Assembly: GCA_037968755.1 (NCBI GenBank)
Contig: JBBKWB010000110.1
Coordinates: forward strand, 39,442-103,441
Direction of reading: 5' to 3'
Source of the DNA: Woeseia sp037968755
GTDB lineage: Bacteria; Pseudomonadota; Gammaproteobacteria; Steroidobacterales; Woeseiaceae
Length of the DNA stretch: 64,000 bases
The notes below the pieces were generated by a model. That model saw nothing but the letters and a program-made list of their open reading frames with translations, did not search any database and had not been told where the DNA came from. Position 1 is the first letter of the stretch. Each line of letters opens with the position of its first letter. Below, piece after piece: positions 1 through 8,862 of this stretch. A program made the position numbers and the translations under genes.

Positions 1-1320
1 GTAGCGTACGCCACCGGTAATCGTGAGCGCGTCGCTGACGTCATAGCTCACCTGGCCGAATACTGCCCAGGCTTCGTTACTGTGTATCGCGGTACTGGGC
101 GCTACGAAAAACGGTGTGGTGGTAACAGCGAACTCCGAATCAAACAGGTAGATGCCTGCTTGCCAGAAATAGCCATCACCGTCTTTCGCGAGCCGCAGCT
201 CCTGGGTGAACTGATCGAGGTTGTCGATAGCGTCTTTAGTCTGCGACGGAAACGGAATAAATCCGGGGCCCATGAACGGCAGGAATGCCGCGCCGAAACC
301 ACCATCGATATCACCAAGACTGAAGCTGCTTGCCTGCTCGTGCGCGGTTATAGAGGTCAGTGTCAGCGAATCATCAAGCGACCAGCTCAGGGTCAACGAG
401 CCGCCAAGCCCGTCAGCCTGTTGCGGGTTGTTGTCGCCTTCGTCAAAGAACACCCGGTCGCGGATGTAATTCTGATTGAGATCGTTGCTGCCGGTGGTCA
501 GGATGTTGGCGCGAAATATTGACGCCGTGCCGTCGTTGTTGCGGCCATGTACGTTCAGCAGTGCCGAGAAATCGTCGCTGACGTCCCAGTTCAACTGCGC
601 GCGCCAGGCGAATTCGTCGAAACCGCCAAGGGCGTCGTCTTCGCCGGTAAAGCCGTTGTCGATCCAGTCATCCCTGTGCTGGCTCATGATGGACAGGCGA
701 CCCGTCACGGTATTGCTGGTATTCAGGCTGCCGCCCAGCGCGCCTTCGATGTTGGTGGTGCCGTAAGTACCGACTGTCGCTCGCGCGTAACCCGACATTT
801 CCTCACTCGGCTTGCGTGAGTCGAACTTGACGATACCAGCTGGTGTGTTGCGGCCGAACAGGGTGCCCTGCGGTCCACGCAGGACTTCAACGCGCTGGAT
901 ATCAAACAGCGGAAAGCTTTTCAGGAGTACGTTTTCCTGAACAACTTCGTCCATGATGATCGAAACGCTCTGCGATGCCGCGAGGTCGAAATCGTCATTA
1001 CCGAGGCCGCGCATATAAAAGCGCGGTGCCAGACGACCGTTGGAGGATTCTGCGTAAAGGCTCGGAATGCGGTTCGCAATCGCGCGAATGTCTTCGCCAC
1101 CTTCAAACATCGCAGCGAGGCGTTCGCCGGAAACCGCGCTTACCGAGATCGGCACTTCCTGCAGATTTTCTTCACGGCGTTGTGCCGTAACAGTGATTTC
1201 CTCGAGAATCGTCCGGTCCTGCGCCAGGACTGCCGGTGCTGCGGTGATGGCAGCCAGGCCGCTGGCGACGACGGCGCTGCTGAGCAGCAGTCGAGCGATT
1301 GTTGTATTCTTGCAACGCAT
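1..1320 (-). CDS. TonB-dependent receptor, N-terminal part (cut by window edge)
   Basis: Outer-membrane, energy-dependent uptake channel of the TonB receptor class; the substrate cannot be told. Reading the minus strand from the ATG at 1318-1320 gives 440 codons without a stop up to base 1, so the C-terminal part of the barrel lies outside the window. Visible parts are a signal peptide (about residues 1-34, ending VLAQ), a TonB-box-like stretch EEITVTAQRR (about 40-49), a plug domain with the family motif VEVLRGPQGTLFGRNT near residue 150, and then alternating beta strands such as TLSWSLDDSLTLTSI. A ribosome site GGGAGA precedes the ATG. The Ser/Asn/Asp-rich barrel resembles the large receptor expansions of marine gammaproteobacteria. 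No substrate-specific partner gene is next to it except a cupin. Confidence 0.93.
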   Translation of the reverse strand, partial: MRCKNTTIARLLLSSAVVASGLAAITAAPAVLAQDRTILEEITVTAQRREENLQEVPISVSAVSGERLAAMFEGGEDIRAIANRIPSLYAESSNGRLAPRFYMRGLGNDDFDLAASQSVSIIMDEVVQENVLLKSFPLFDIQRVEVLRGPQGTLFGRNTPAGIVKFDSRKPSEEMSGYARATVGTYGTTNIEGALGGSLNTSNTVTGRLSIMSQHRDDWIDNGFTGEDDALGGFDEFAWRAQLNWDVSDDFSALLNVHGRNNDGTASIFRANILTTGSNDLNQNYIRDRVFFDEGDNNPQQADGLGGSLTLSWSLDDSLTLTSITAHEQASSFSLGDIDGGFGAAFLPFMGPGFIPFPSQTKDAIDNLDQFTQELRLAKDGDGYFWQAGIYLFDSEFAVTTTPFFVAPSTAIHSNEAWAVFGQVSYDVSDALTITGGVRY

Positions 1321-1461
1321 TGTATATCTCCCTGAAACGATGGCCGAAGTATAGCCCTGTTGCTCTCGCATATGACTATATTTTTGTAGTAACGTTCACC
1401 GTCGCGCGTCGCAACGTAATGTGGTTATTTACCCACGCGTGCTGCAACTGGCTCCGGTCAC

Positions 1462-1824
1462 TTACTCCAGCGGCTGATAGTCTTGCGGGTTGAAGCGCGG
1501 CGTACAGATGCATTCAAAAACAAGATCGCTGGTGCCGGAATTGTGGATTCGCTGGGAAGTGCCGCGCGGAATGACCACCGTGTCGCCGGGACCGACCGCA
1601 AAGGCTGCATTGCCGGCTGTTTCCATCTGGCCTTCTCCTGACTCGATGATGTACCACTCATCGACTGCAAGGCTGTGCAGCTCGGTCGTAACGCCGGGTG
1701 ATACGCGGCAACGCGCGAGCGAGACCTTTGGCTCAGCCGGGTCATTAAGTATTTCAGTGATAAAACAGCGTTCACGGGTAGCAAACTCGCTGGTGTTTTT
1801 GGCCCGGATGAGTGACTTTTGCAT
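1462..1824 (-). CDS. Small cupin-domain protein
   Basis: A 120-residue single-domain cupin. The sequence shows both conserved cupin blocks: an early V.PGVTTELHSL..DEWYIIESGEG segment and a later PGDTVVIPRGTSQRIHNSG segment, which together form the metal-binding beta barrel. The first motif has a histidine and a glutamate (H, E) in place for a metal site. I chose the ATG at 1822-1824, since the longer reading to 1941 adds low-similarity residues that do not look like cupin. Function is unknown: small cupins may be isomerases, dioxygenases or sensor domains. It lies upstream of, and in the same direction as, the TonB receptor, 141 bases away, but a shared transcript is not shown. Confidence 0.85.
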   Translation of the reverse strand: MQKSLIRAKNTSEFATRERCFITEILNDPAEPKVSLARCRVSPGVTTELHSLAVDEWYIIESGEGQMETAGNAAFAVGPGDTVVIPRGTSQRIHNSGTSDLVFECICTPRFNPQDYQPLE

Positions 1825-1963
1825 ACGGCATACTCTGGCTGCGGCGATCAGCGAACATTCTACGGTGAGTTGCAACAGGGTTCCCAATCTTCGCCCGGCG
1901 GCGTAAGGTGGCCGGTCCGCGCCCACGGCACTGCCCGGCACGCGGTCTGGCGGTGCTAATATT

Positions 1964-1995
1964 CACCTTGGCACCTTGGCACCTTGGCACCTGCC
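1964..1995. repeat. Short tandem repeat, 8-bp unit CACCTTGG
   Basis: Three perfect head-to-tail copies of CACCTTGG run from 1964 to 1987, followed by a fourth imperfect copy CACCTGCC and then CACCTGGC. It lies in the 235-base space between the divergent cupin and deoD genes. It could be simple replication slippage or a binding site cluster; nothing favours one. Confidence 0.8.
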
Positions 1996-2059
1996 CACCT
2001 GGCCAGTTCCGGCTACATTAAAATCATGCAGGCCGCTGGTCGGCATCAGGCGAGGCACT

Positions 2060-2782
2060 ATGGCAACGAAACACATGAACGCAGCACCGGGCGATTTCGC
2101 CAAGACGGTTCTGATGCCGGGCGATCCGCTGCGAGCGCAGTACATCGCGAAGAAATGGCTCAGCGATGTGCAGAGGGTCACGGACGTTCGCAACATGTGG
2201 GGTTTCACCGGCAGCTACAAAGGTATGCCGGTGTCCGTGATGGCACACGGCATGGGCATTCCGTCCGCTTCAATTTATTGCACGGAGCTCGTCAGCGATT
2301 ACGGTGTAAAGCGCTTGGTCCGCGTCGGCAGTTGCGGCACTACTCACCCCGACGTCAAATTACGCGACGTGCTGATTGCAATGGGTGCGTCTACTGATTC
2401 CAACGTTAACCGCATGCGCTTCGGCGGTTTCGACCTGGCAGCCCTGGCCACGTTTTCGTTGGTAGCTAATGCGGTAAAGGCTGCTGAAGAACAGAATGTG
2501 TCCTACCACGTCGGCAATATTTTCTCGGCAGATCTTTTCTACACGCCGCAGCCGGAAATGTTCCAGATCATGGCGAAATACAACGTGCTGGGCGTCGAGA
2601 TGGAGGCCGCCGGTATCTATCCGATTGCCGCCGAGCATGGCGTTGAGGCACTGGCAGTTTGCACGGTCAGTGACGATATCGTGAGCGGCGAGGCGCTAAG
2701 CTCCGATGAGCGCCAGAACACGTTTGATGAAATGATCACCGTCGCGCTAGAGACGGTGCACATGAGTGGAGAACCGGCGTGA
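2060..2782 (+). CDS. deoD: Purine nucleoside phosphorylase, DeoD type
   Basis: Phosphorolyses purine (deoxy)ribonucleosides to the free base plus (deoxy)ribose 1-phosphate in the cytoplasm. At 240 residues it matches the usual length of hexameric bacterial DeoD (about 239). Recognisable blocks are the phosphate-binding MPGDPLRAQYIA near the start, the VGSCGT segment, the GVEMEAAGIYPIA purine/ribose site and VSDDIVSGE near the C terminus. The ATG at 2060 fits the family N terminus and has GGCGAGG just upstream; the longer open frame from 1976 would add an unlike leader. Its stop overlaps the GTG start of deoC (GTGA), so the two are translationally coupled in a nucleoside catabolism operon. Confidence 0.95.
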   Translation: MATKHMNAAPGDFAKTVLMPGDPLRAQYIAKKWLSDVQRVTDVRNMWGFTGSYKGMPVSVMAHGMGIPSASIYCTELVSDYGVKRLVRVGSCGTTHPDVKLRDVLIAMGASTDSNVNRMRFGGFDLAALATFSLVANAVKAAEEQNVSYHVGNIFSADLFYTPQPEMFQIMAKYNVLGVEMEAAGIYPIAAEHGVEALAVCTVSDDIVSGEALSSDERQNTFDEMITVALETVHMSGEPA

Positions 2783-3705
2783 GCGCGGTGAAAGCAGTAA
2801 AAACAACGGCACTGCCTGACCTGAGTCGGGTAACCCCCGTTGACGAAGTGGGTGTGCACGAACGCACAGCGCGCTTCCAGACGCGCTCGATCAAGACTGA
2901 TTCCAAGAATGCTGCGTTGAAAATGATACTCAGCATGATCGATCTCACTACCCTGGAAGGTCAGGATACGCGCGGCAAAGTCCGGCAGTTATGCCAGAAA
3001 GCCATACACCTGCACGATCAGCTACCGGGCTTGCCGTACGTTGCGGCGGTTTGCGTCTACCCGACGATGGTTGGCGTCGCGAAAAAAGCACTGGGTAAAG
3101 CCGATATCAACGTGGCCTCCGTTGCGACTGCTTTCCCCAGCGGCATGGCGCCGCGACATATCAAGATTGATGAAACCAGGATTGCCGTTGCCGAGGGCGC
3201 TGACGAAATCGATATGGTGATTTCGCGTGGCGCGTTCCTGCAAGGCGAGTATGGCTTTGTGTTTGACGAGATCGCGGCAGTCAAGGAGGCCTGTGGCGAT
3301 GCCCACCTGAAAGTCATACTGGAGACTGGCGAACTCAGTACGCTCGACAACGTTCGACGTGCGAGTGTGCTGGCAATGCATGCCGGCGCAGACTTCATCA
3401 AGACCTCGACGGGCAAGATTCAACCGGCAGCGACTATGCCAGTCACCTACGTCATGTTGCAGGCGATTCGCGACTACTACCGCGAGACCGGTCGTATGGT
3501 TGGCATGAAGCCAGCAGGCGGCATATCCACCTCAAAACTCGCCATCCATTATCTCGTCATGCTGCGCGAAACCCTGGGTAATGCGTGGATGAGCAAAGAA
3601 TGGTTTCGCTTCGGCGCAAGCTCGCTGGCGAACGACGTGCTAATGCAGATGCAGAAACAGGCGACCGGCGTTTACCAGTCGGCCGATTACTTTTCCAAAG
3701 ACTGA
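2779..3705 (+). CDS. deoC: Deoxyribose-phosphate aldolase
   Basis: Class I aldolase splitting 2-deoxyribose 5-phosphate into acetaldehyde and glyceraldehyde 3-phosphate. The catalytic signature ADFIKTSTGK (Schiff-base lysine) is intact, as are the upstream KVILETGEL block and the KPAGGIST motif with the second active-site lysine. At 308 residues it is longer than E. coli DeoC and close to the animal-type DERA length, with an N-terminal extension of about 40 residues. Start is GTG at 2779, overlapping the deoD stop. The TTG start of the next gene lies immediately after its TGA, so deoD, deoC and the aldehyde dehydrogenases probably form one transcript that can turn the released acetaldehyde into acetate. 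Confidence 0.95.
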   Translation: MSAVKAVKTTALPDLSRVTPVDEVGVHERTARFQTRSIKTDSKNAALKMILSMIDLTTLEGQDTRGKVRQLCQKAIHLHDQLPGLPYVAAVCVYPTMVGVAKKALGKADINVASVATAFPSGMAPRHIKIDETRIAVAEGADEIDMVISRGAFLQGEYGFVFDEIAAVKEACGDAHLKVILETGELSTLDNVRRASVLAMHAGADFIKTSTGKIQPAATMPVTYVMLQAIRDYYRETGRMVGMKPAGGISTSKLAIHYLVMLRETLGNAWMSKEWFRFGASSLANDVLMQMQKQATGVYQSADYFSKD

Positions 3706-5190
3706 TTGGGCCATAACGTGGACACACAAGTAACGAAACTGGCATTTGATGGCGGCTGGGAATACGCGCCAGCGCCGGAAAGTACGGATCACATTCATAT
3801 CGACAAACAGTACGAACTGTTTATTGGCGGCAAGTTCGTGGTGCCGGTCGAGGGAGGCTATTTCAATACAGTCAATCCGGCGACAGAGAAAAAACTGAGC
3901 CGTGTTGCCCTGGCTACGGATGCTGACGTCGACAAAGCAGTGGCTGCTGCGCGCAAGGCATTCAACGGACCGTGGTCGAAGATGAAAGCTGCGGAGCGCG
4001 GCAAGTACATTTTTCGCATCGCACGCATATTGCAGGAACGGGCCCGCGAGTTTTCGGTGATTGAGTCACTGGATGGCGGCAAGCCGATTCGCGAGTCCCG
4101 CGACATCGACATCCCGCTCGCCGCCGCGCACTTCTTTTACTACGCCGGCTGGGCGGACAAGCTGGAATACGCTTATCCTGGCCGACAACCTGCGGCGCTC
4201 GGCGTTGCCGGGCAGATTATTCCCTGGAATTTCCCGCTGTTGATGGCCGCCTGGAAAATTGCCCCGGCACTCGCATGTGGCAATACGGTTGTGCTGAAAC
4301 CGGCAGAAACGACGCCACTGACTGCGTTGAAGCTGGCCGAGGTTATTCAGGATGCCGGATTGCCGCCCGGCGTCGTCAATATCATCACGGGTGCAGGCGA
4401 GACTGGCTCTGCCCTCGTTGACCATGACGATGTCGACAAAGTCGCGTTCACGGGTTCAACCGGCGTCGGTCGCAGCATTATGAAGTCGATCGCAGGCAGC
4501 GGTAAGAAATACACGCTGGAACTGGGTGGCAAAGCCGCCAATATTATCTTCGCGGACGCGGCGCTTGATCAGGCCGTTGAAGGCATCGTCAACGGCATAT
4601 TCTTCAACCAGGGACATGTTTGCTGCGCAGGGTCACGCCTGCTGGTCCAGGAGTCTGTCGCCGACGAGGTAATAGCGCGACTGAAAGATCGCATGGAGAC
4701 ACTGATAGTTGGTGATCCTCTGGACAAGAACACGGACATCGGCGCGATAAACTCGAAAGCGCAACTGGCCCGTATCAAGTCGTACCTTAAAATTGGCGAA
4801 GAAGAAGGTGCGGAGATGCATCAGAGCTCCTGCCCGGTCCCCGATAAGGGCTACTGGTGCCGACCGACAATATTCACAGGCGTAGCGCAGTCGAATCGGA
4901 TCGTCCAGGAAGAGATCTTCGGGCCGGTGCTGGCGATCCAGTCGTTTCGCACGCTCGAGGAAGGTCTGACCAAGGCGAATAATACTCAGTACGGTTTGTC
5001 GGGCGGAATCTGGACGGACAAGGGCGCCAAGATATTCAAGATGACCCAGGGCGTGCGCGCCGGCGTAATTTGGGCGAATACCTTCAATAAATTTGATCCG
5101 ACCTCACCGTTCGGCGGTTACAAAGAGTCGGGTGTTGGTCGCGAAGGCGGCCTGCATGGCCTCGGCGCCTACCTGAACCTGGAGTCCTGA
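3706..5190 (+). CDS. Aldehyde dehydrogenase, complete catalytic domain
   Basis: NAD(P)-dependent oxidation of an aldehyde to an acid; acetaldehyde from DeoC is the obvious candidate. All core ALDH elements are visible: oxyanion asparagine in IIPWNFPLL, cofactor-loop GSTGVG, general base glutamate in ELGGKAANI, catalytic cysteine in NQGHVCCAGSRL, and EEIFGPVLA near the C terminus. At 494 residues it is a full-length enzyme. The start is uncertain: TTG at 3706 directly after the deoC stop or GTG at 3718 (490 residues). The gene is followed after one base by a shorter, cysteine-less ALDH gene. Together they add to about 784 residues, the size and domain order of one ALDH16 chain. Confidence 0.93.
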   Translation: MGHNVDTQVTKLAFDGGWEYAPAPESTDHIHIDKQYELFIGGKFVVPVEGGYFNTVNPATEKKLSRVALATDADVDKAVAAARKAFNGPWSKMKAAERGKYIFRIARILQERAREFSVIESLDGGKPIRESRDIDIPLAAAHFFYYAGWADKLEYAYPGRQPAALGVAGQIIPWNFPLLMAAWKIAPALACGNTVVLKPAETTPLTALKLAEVIQDAGLPPGVVNIITGAGETGSALVDHDDVDKVAFTGSTGVGRSIMKSIAGSGKKYTLELGGKAANIIFADAALDQAVEGIVNGIFFNQGHVCCAGSRLLVQESVADEVIARLKDRMETLIVGDPLDKNTDIGAINSKAQLARIKSYLKIGEEEGAEMHQSSCPVPDKGYWCRPTIFTGVAQSNRIVQEEIFGPVLAIQSFRTLEEGLTKANNTQYGLSGGIWTDKGAKIFKMTQGVRAGVIWANTFNKFDPTSPFGGYKESGVGREGGLHGLGAYLNLES

Positions 5191-5191
5191 G

Positions 5192-6064
5192 ATGGCTACT
5201 CAAGCGGCACGCATACCGGTTGCCAAGACTTACAAAATTTATATCGGCGGCAAATTTCCGCGCACCGAGTCGGGACGTTATTACGAATTGCAGGATGCAA
5301 AGGGCAAAGTTATTGCCAATATTTGCCGGTCGAGTCGCAAAGACTTTCGTAACGCCGTCGTTGCCGCGCGCAATGCACAATCCGGTTGGGCAGCAGCCAG
5401 CGCTTACCTGCGCGGCCAGATCCTGTATCGCATTGCAGAGATGCTGGAAGGGCGGCGCGAACAGTTTGTCGCTGAAATGGCGGCAGAGGGTGTCGGCAAA
5501 AAGGCAGCACAGAATGAAGTGGATGCGGCGATCGATCGCCTTATTTATTACGCGGGTTGGGCCGACAAGTACCAGCAGGTGTTTTCAGCTGTAAACCCCG
5601 TTGCCTCGAGCCATTTCAATTTTTCGGTTTTGGAGCCGACCGGTGTTGTCTCGGTGCTGGCCCCGGAAGACAGCGGCTTGCTGGGCCTCGTTTCGAATAT
5701 CGCGCCAGCTATTGTTGGTGGCAATACCTGCGTCGTGCTGGCATCAGAGTCTCTGCCGCTGAATGCAGTCAGCTTCGCTGAGGTTCTGCACGCATCCGAC
5801 GTTCCCGGCGGCGTCGTTAATATCCTTACAGGTTACCGGTCAGAACTCAGCGGCCAGTTTGCGTCGCATATGGACGTCAACGCAGTCATTTACTGTGATG
5901 CCGAAGCCGATACGGCGCGTGAGATTCAGGAAAAAGCGGCGGACAATATCAAGCGCGTCATTGCGCGAACAGATACCAACTGGTCGAAAGATGCGGCAGC
6001 GAACCCGTACCTGATTTCTGACACCCAGGAAACCAAGACCACCTGGCACCCAATCGGCAGCTAG
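5192..6064 (+). CDS. Truncated, non-catalytic aldehyde dehydrogenase homologue
   Basis: A 290-residue protein with the ALDH N-terminal oligomerisation and NAD-binding region only. Family blocks such as IYIGGKFPRTESGRYY, LYRIAEML, YYAGWADKY, GGNTCVVLASESLPLNA and DVPGGVVNILTG are clear. The PWNFP segment is replaced by APEDSGLLG, and the whole catalytic domain with its cysteine is absent. The reading frame is clean and the end is not frayed, so this is not recent decay. It starts one base after the stop of the complete ALDH. It matches what is known of the C-terminal pseudo-domain of ALDH16, so I infer that it is a structural partner of the upstream enzyme, not an independent dehydrogenase. 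Confidence 0.85.
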   Translation: MATQAARIPVAKTYKIYIGGKFPRTESGRYYELQDAKGKVIANICRSSRKDFRNAVVAARNAQSGWAAASAYLRGQILYRIAEMLEGRREQFVAEMAAEGVGKKAAQNEVDAAIDRLIYYAGWADKYQQVFSAVNPVASSHFNFSVLEPTGVVSVLAPEDSGLLGLVSNIAPAIVGGNTCVVLASESLPLNAVSFAEVLHASDVPGGVVNILTGYRSELSGQFASHMDVNAVIYCDAEADTAREIQEKAADNIKRVIARTDTNWSKDAAANPYLISDTQETKTTWHPIGS

Positions 6065-6097
6065 GCCGGCGGCGGCTCGCTCTCACGCGCTGCATCG

Positions 6098-6931
6098 TCA
6101 ACGGTCGTGGCGGTGACTGATCGTTCGCGTTTCGCCAGGTACGGTGAACAGGTCAACTTCTTGCAGCTTATCCTCACGTTGCGCCGGCTCGCTTTGAACA
6201 TTGACTGGCACGTGCACGCCGACGGCGGCTTTCGGCCTGATGTATTCGCGAAGGATATCGAGGCCCGATTCGGACAGGAAATACCAGTACGGCGGGAACG
6301 CCATATCAGGTTCGCGTTGTCGCCAGTAGTCTGAATCCGGTTCGAAATGCGCGTCGCTGGTGTCGGCGTCGCCGAGGTGCAGTACCGTCGGGCCGTCGTC
6401 CAGGGTGATGCGCCACGCCAGGTTCTCGACGTCGACGCGGCTGTCGGGCCAACCCGAATGCGGCACGCGCACGACTTCAATCAACAAGCCGGGTGCCCGC
6501 AACTGCAGCGGCTTGTCACCGTATTGCAGGTTGACAGCAGTCACACGCGAGAACAGCGCATCGTCGCCCGTGCCAGCTGAGCGCATCGCGGCGACGGCCT
6601 GCTCGGGCGCGTACAGGTGAATGTCTTCGCGCTTGCGCAGGAATTCCAGCATGTCACCGGGCTCAAAGTGGTCACCGTGATAGTGGCTGATGAACACAGC
6701 GTCGATGCCATCCCACGGTTGCTGGCCCGCAAACAGTGCAGCGCGCATTTCCGACGGGACGAGGCGGTAGCTACCGTAGTCCCGTGAAAACAGGGGATCG
6801 AACAGGATCTTGGTATCGCCATGTGCGGCCATCAAGCCCTCGTTTGCGAGGTAATGGGCCGTTGCATCTTCGTGCGCGCTTGCAGTTTGCAGAGCCAGCA
6901 GCAAGACACCGCTTAGTAATGCTGATCGCAT
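6098..6931 (-). CDS. Secreted metallo-beta-lactamase-fold hydrolase
   Basis: Predicted periplasmic zinc hydrolase of the metallo-beta-lactamase superfamily, 277 residues. The metal motif is HYHGDHF (HxHxDH), with a later VPHSGW and HLGDAD contributing further ligands. An N-terminal signal peptide of about 19 residues ends near ASAHE. The ATG at 6929-6931 is chosen because a strong ribosome site (GAGGGG) lies just before it; a GTG 15 bases upstream lies inside that site. The fold class includes UlaG-like lactonases and NAPE-PLD-like phosphodiesterases, and the substrate cannot be named. It converges with the ALDH pair (33 bases between stops) and lies downstream of adenosine kinase on the same strand. 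Confidence 0.85.
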   Translation of the reverse strand: MRSALLSGVLLLALQTASAHEDATAHYLANEGLMAAHGDTKILFDPLFSRDYGSYRLVPSEMRAALFAGQQPWDGIDAVFISHYHGDHFEPGDMLEFLRKREDIHLYAPEQAVAAMRSAGTGDDALFSRVTAVNLQYGDKPLQLRAPGLLIEVVRVPHSGWPDSRVDVENLAWRITLDDGPTVLHLGDADTSDAHFEPDSDYWRQREPDMAFPPYWYFLSESGLDILREYIRPKAAVGVHVPVNVQSEPAQREDKLQEVDLFTVPGETRTISHRHDR

Positions 6932-6991
6932 GTTGTCCCCCCTCACCGTTTACCGGGTAATAGAGCGTTCGCAGTAAGCAACGTTGGCGAG

Positions 6992-7966
6992 CTATGCGTC
7001 GAGTCCGTCCAGCGCATCTTTTTCAATACGCGCGCCGACTTGCTGGATAACCTGGGTCGCGCAAAACGTGCCGGCCCGCGCACATTCCTTCAGTGATTTG
7101 TCATCGGTATAGGCGTACAGGAAACCTGCCGTAAATGCATCGCCAGCGCCAGTGGAGTCAACGACTTTGTCGACGCGGATAGCGTTTTGCTGAACGTGCT
7201 TTTTGCCTTCGACCAAAACTGAACCGCGTTCTGAGCGGGTCATTACAAACAGACCGGACATTGCGCCGACAAGTGCCGGAACTTTGTCAAAATCATCAAC
7301 CTGCAGCAACGCCATGATCTCGTCTTCATCTGCGAAAACGATATCGGCGTGTTCGCGAACAAATTCCTCAAATTCTTGCCGATGACGCTCAACGCACAAG
7401 GAATCTGAAAGCGACAGCGCGATCTTGCCGCCCGCCTTTCCCACAAGCTTTGCTGCTTTGGCAGCGAGGGCAGGGCCCTCCGCAATATCCCACACGTAGC
7501 CTTCCAGCAACGCTATAGCGGGTGACTGGACTGTATCGGCCGTGACATCGGCAACCGCCAGTTCGGTACAGGCGCCCAGGTAGGTTTGCATCGTGCGCTG
7601 GCCGTCGGGCGTGATGAGGATATGGCTGCGCGCGGTAGGCGCGCCGTCGGTCGCGGGCGGAAGGCGCACATCGACGCCCAGCGAGCGCATGTCATGGACG
7701 AAAATCTCACCAAGCTGATCGTCGCGGACCTTGCCAATGTACGCAGCACTGCCACCAAGATTGGCGAACCCGGCAACCGTGTTGGCCACCGATCCGCCGG
7801 ACATTTCCGTAGCGGGCCCCATCTGCTCGTAAATTTCACGCGCACGGGCCTCGTCAATCAGGGTCATAGAGCCTGGCGCGGCATCGATTTTTTGCAGGAA
7901 GTCGTCTTCGACGTGAGCGAGTACATCGACGATGGCATTCGAGATTCCGAGTAGTTTTACAGGCAT
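6992..7966 (-). CDS. PfkB-family nucleoside kinase, probable adenosine kinase
   Basis: ATP-dependent kinase of the ribokinase/PfkB family, 324 residues. The N-terminal GGSVANTVAGFANLGG block and the C-terminal DSTGAGDAFTAGFLYAY signature with the catalytic aspartate of GAGD are intact. Sequences of this type in proteobacteria are usually annotated as adenosine kinase, which would make AMP from adenosine. Its position close to deoD and to purine salvage and degradation genes fits that role, but a sugar substrate cannot be excluded. It is transcribed divergently from the DUF4956 gene across a 232-base spacer that contains three tandem repeats. Confidence 0.8.
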   Translation of the reverse strand: MPVKLLGISNAIVDVLAHVEDDFLQKIDAAPGSMTLIDEARAREIYEQMGPATEMSGGSVANTVAGFANLGGSAAYIGKVRDDQLGEIFVHDMRSLGVDVRLPPATDGAPTARSHILITPDGQRTMQTYLGACTELAVADVTADTVQSPAIALLEGYVWDIAEGPALAAKAAKLVGKAGGKIALSLSDSLCVERHRQEFEEFVREHADIVFADEDEIMALLQVDDFDKVPALVGAMSGLFVMTRSERGSVLVEGKKHVQQNAIRVDKVVDSTGAGDAFTAGFLYAYTDDKSLKECARAGTFCATQVIQQVGARIEKDALDGLDA

Positions 7967-8061
7967 GCGTACAGGGTCCGGGTCAAAAAAAGGGGGCTAG
8001 CGTACCATCGTCGCGGCATTTGTCAGGAGAAATCACTCCTGGGCTACCGCACGCGGGTGAA

Positions 8062-8127
8062 TTGTGGCGTTAGCTGCCATGGAATGTGGTGTTGGCCGCC
8101 ACGCGATGTGGCGCTGGCGACCACACG
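8062..8127. repeat. Three imperfect 22-bp tandem repeats
   Basis: Copies begin at 8062, 8084 and 8106 with an exact period of 22 bases. The shared core is TGTGGyGyTrGCnnCCAy, and GTGG and CCAC within a copy can pair. The period equals about two helical turns, which would place repeated sites on one face of the DNA. They lie between the divergent adenosine kinase and DUF4956 genes, 70-140 bases ahead of the latter. Confidence 0.65.
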
Positions 8128-8198
8128 GCGGTATCGTCACACCTTAGACAGGCCAGAAGCCTGCGCAGCCGTTAAGGAATTGCGGCGACTGAGGGGAT

Positions 8199-8846
8199 AT
8201 GCGACGAGCAGCCAGTTTTCTGATTCCGATCAGCCTGATCACTCTGTATTACGTCTTCTGGGTGGCGCTGATGTCGTTGCTGCTGATTCGTTTCCCGGCA
8301 TTGCGCGAGTTTTTCCCGGTCGGCGGACTGGGTGATCTGGTTGGCGCGGATACCAACAGCCTGGAGCCGGTGTACTCGCACGTAGAGGAAACGGTGCTCG
8401 CCCCGTCCGGCCCATTGCGCCTCGCCTTTGCCAGCCTGGGCGCCGCAGTGCTGATCGTGCCGGTGTCCTGGGTCTACTTTATTACCAGCCGCAGCAAAGA
8501 CGTTGATCCGTCATTTGTGCAGACCATCGTGATCATGCCGATTGTCGTGACCGGCATTTCAATGATCGTGCTGAACAGCCTTGCGTTGGCGTTCAGCCTT
8601 GCCGGCATTGTCGCCGCGGTGCGTTTTCGCTTTTCGCTGGACCAGCCGTCGCATGCGATGTACATATTCGCGGCCATTAGTATCGGTCTCGGCTCAGGAA
8701 TCGGCGCACTCGGCGTGGCGACCGTCATATCAATGGCGTTCGTATACCCGATGCTGATTATCTGGCGCCTGCAGTACGGCAAGATCATGTCCGGGCCCTT
8801 CTTTTCCATGCTGACACGCCGCGATCGCAGCGAGGAAGATTATTAA
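8199..8846 (+). CDS. DUF4956-type membrane protein
   Basis: A 215-residue inner-membrane protein with an N-terminal hydrophobic helix (about residues 5-31), a soluble stretch and then several more helices. The block LALAFSLAGIVAAVRFR followed by YIFAAISIGLGSGIGALGVA is the hallmark I associate with the DUF4956 family, where the arginine-containing segment is conserved. No biochemical function is known to me; members often lie next to polyphosphate polymerase (VTC) or CotH genes. A CotH-like gene does lie 2 kb downstream here. The ATG at 8199 has GAGGGG very close upstream. The next gene follows after 16 bases. Confidence 0.75.
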   Translation: MRRAASFLIPISLITLYYVFWVALMSLLLIRFPALREFFPVGGLGDLVGADTNSLEPVYSHVEETVLAPSGPLRLAFASLGAAVLIVPVSWVYFITSRSKDVDPSFVQTIVIMPIVVTGISMIVLNSLALAFSLAGIVAAVRFRFSLDQPSHAMYIFAAISIGLGSGIGALGVATVISMAFVYPMLIIWRLQYGKIMSGPFFSMLTRRDRSEEDY

Positions 8847-8862
8847 AGCTGCGCTGTGTGTC

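Noticed and set aside
5192..6064. Second ALDH as a frameshifted pseudogene
   Set aside because: The frame is open and ordered over 290 codons, and following sequence contains no lost catalytic domain in another frame.
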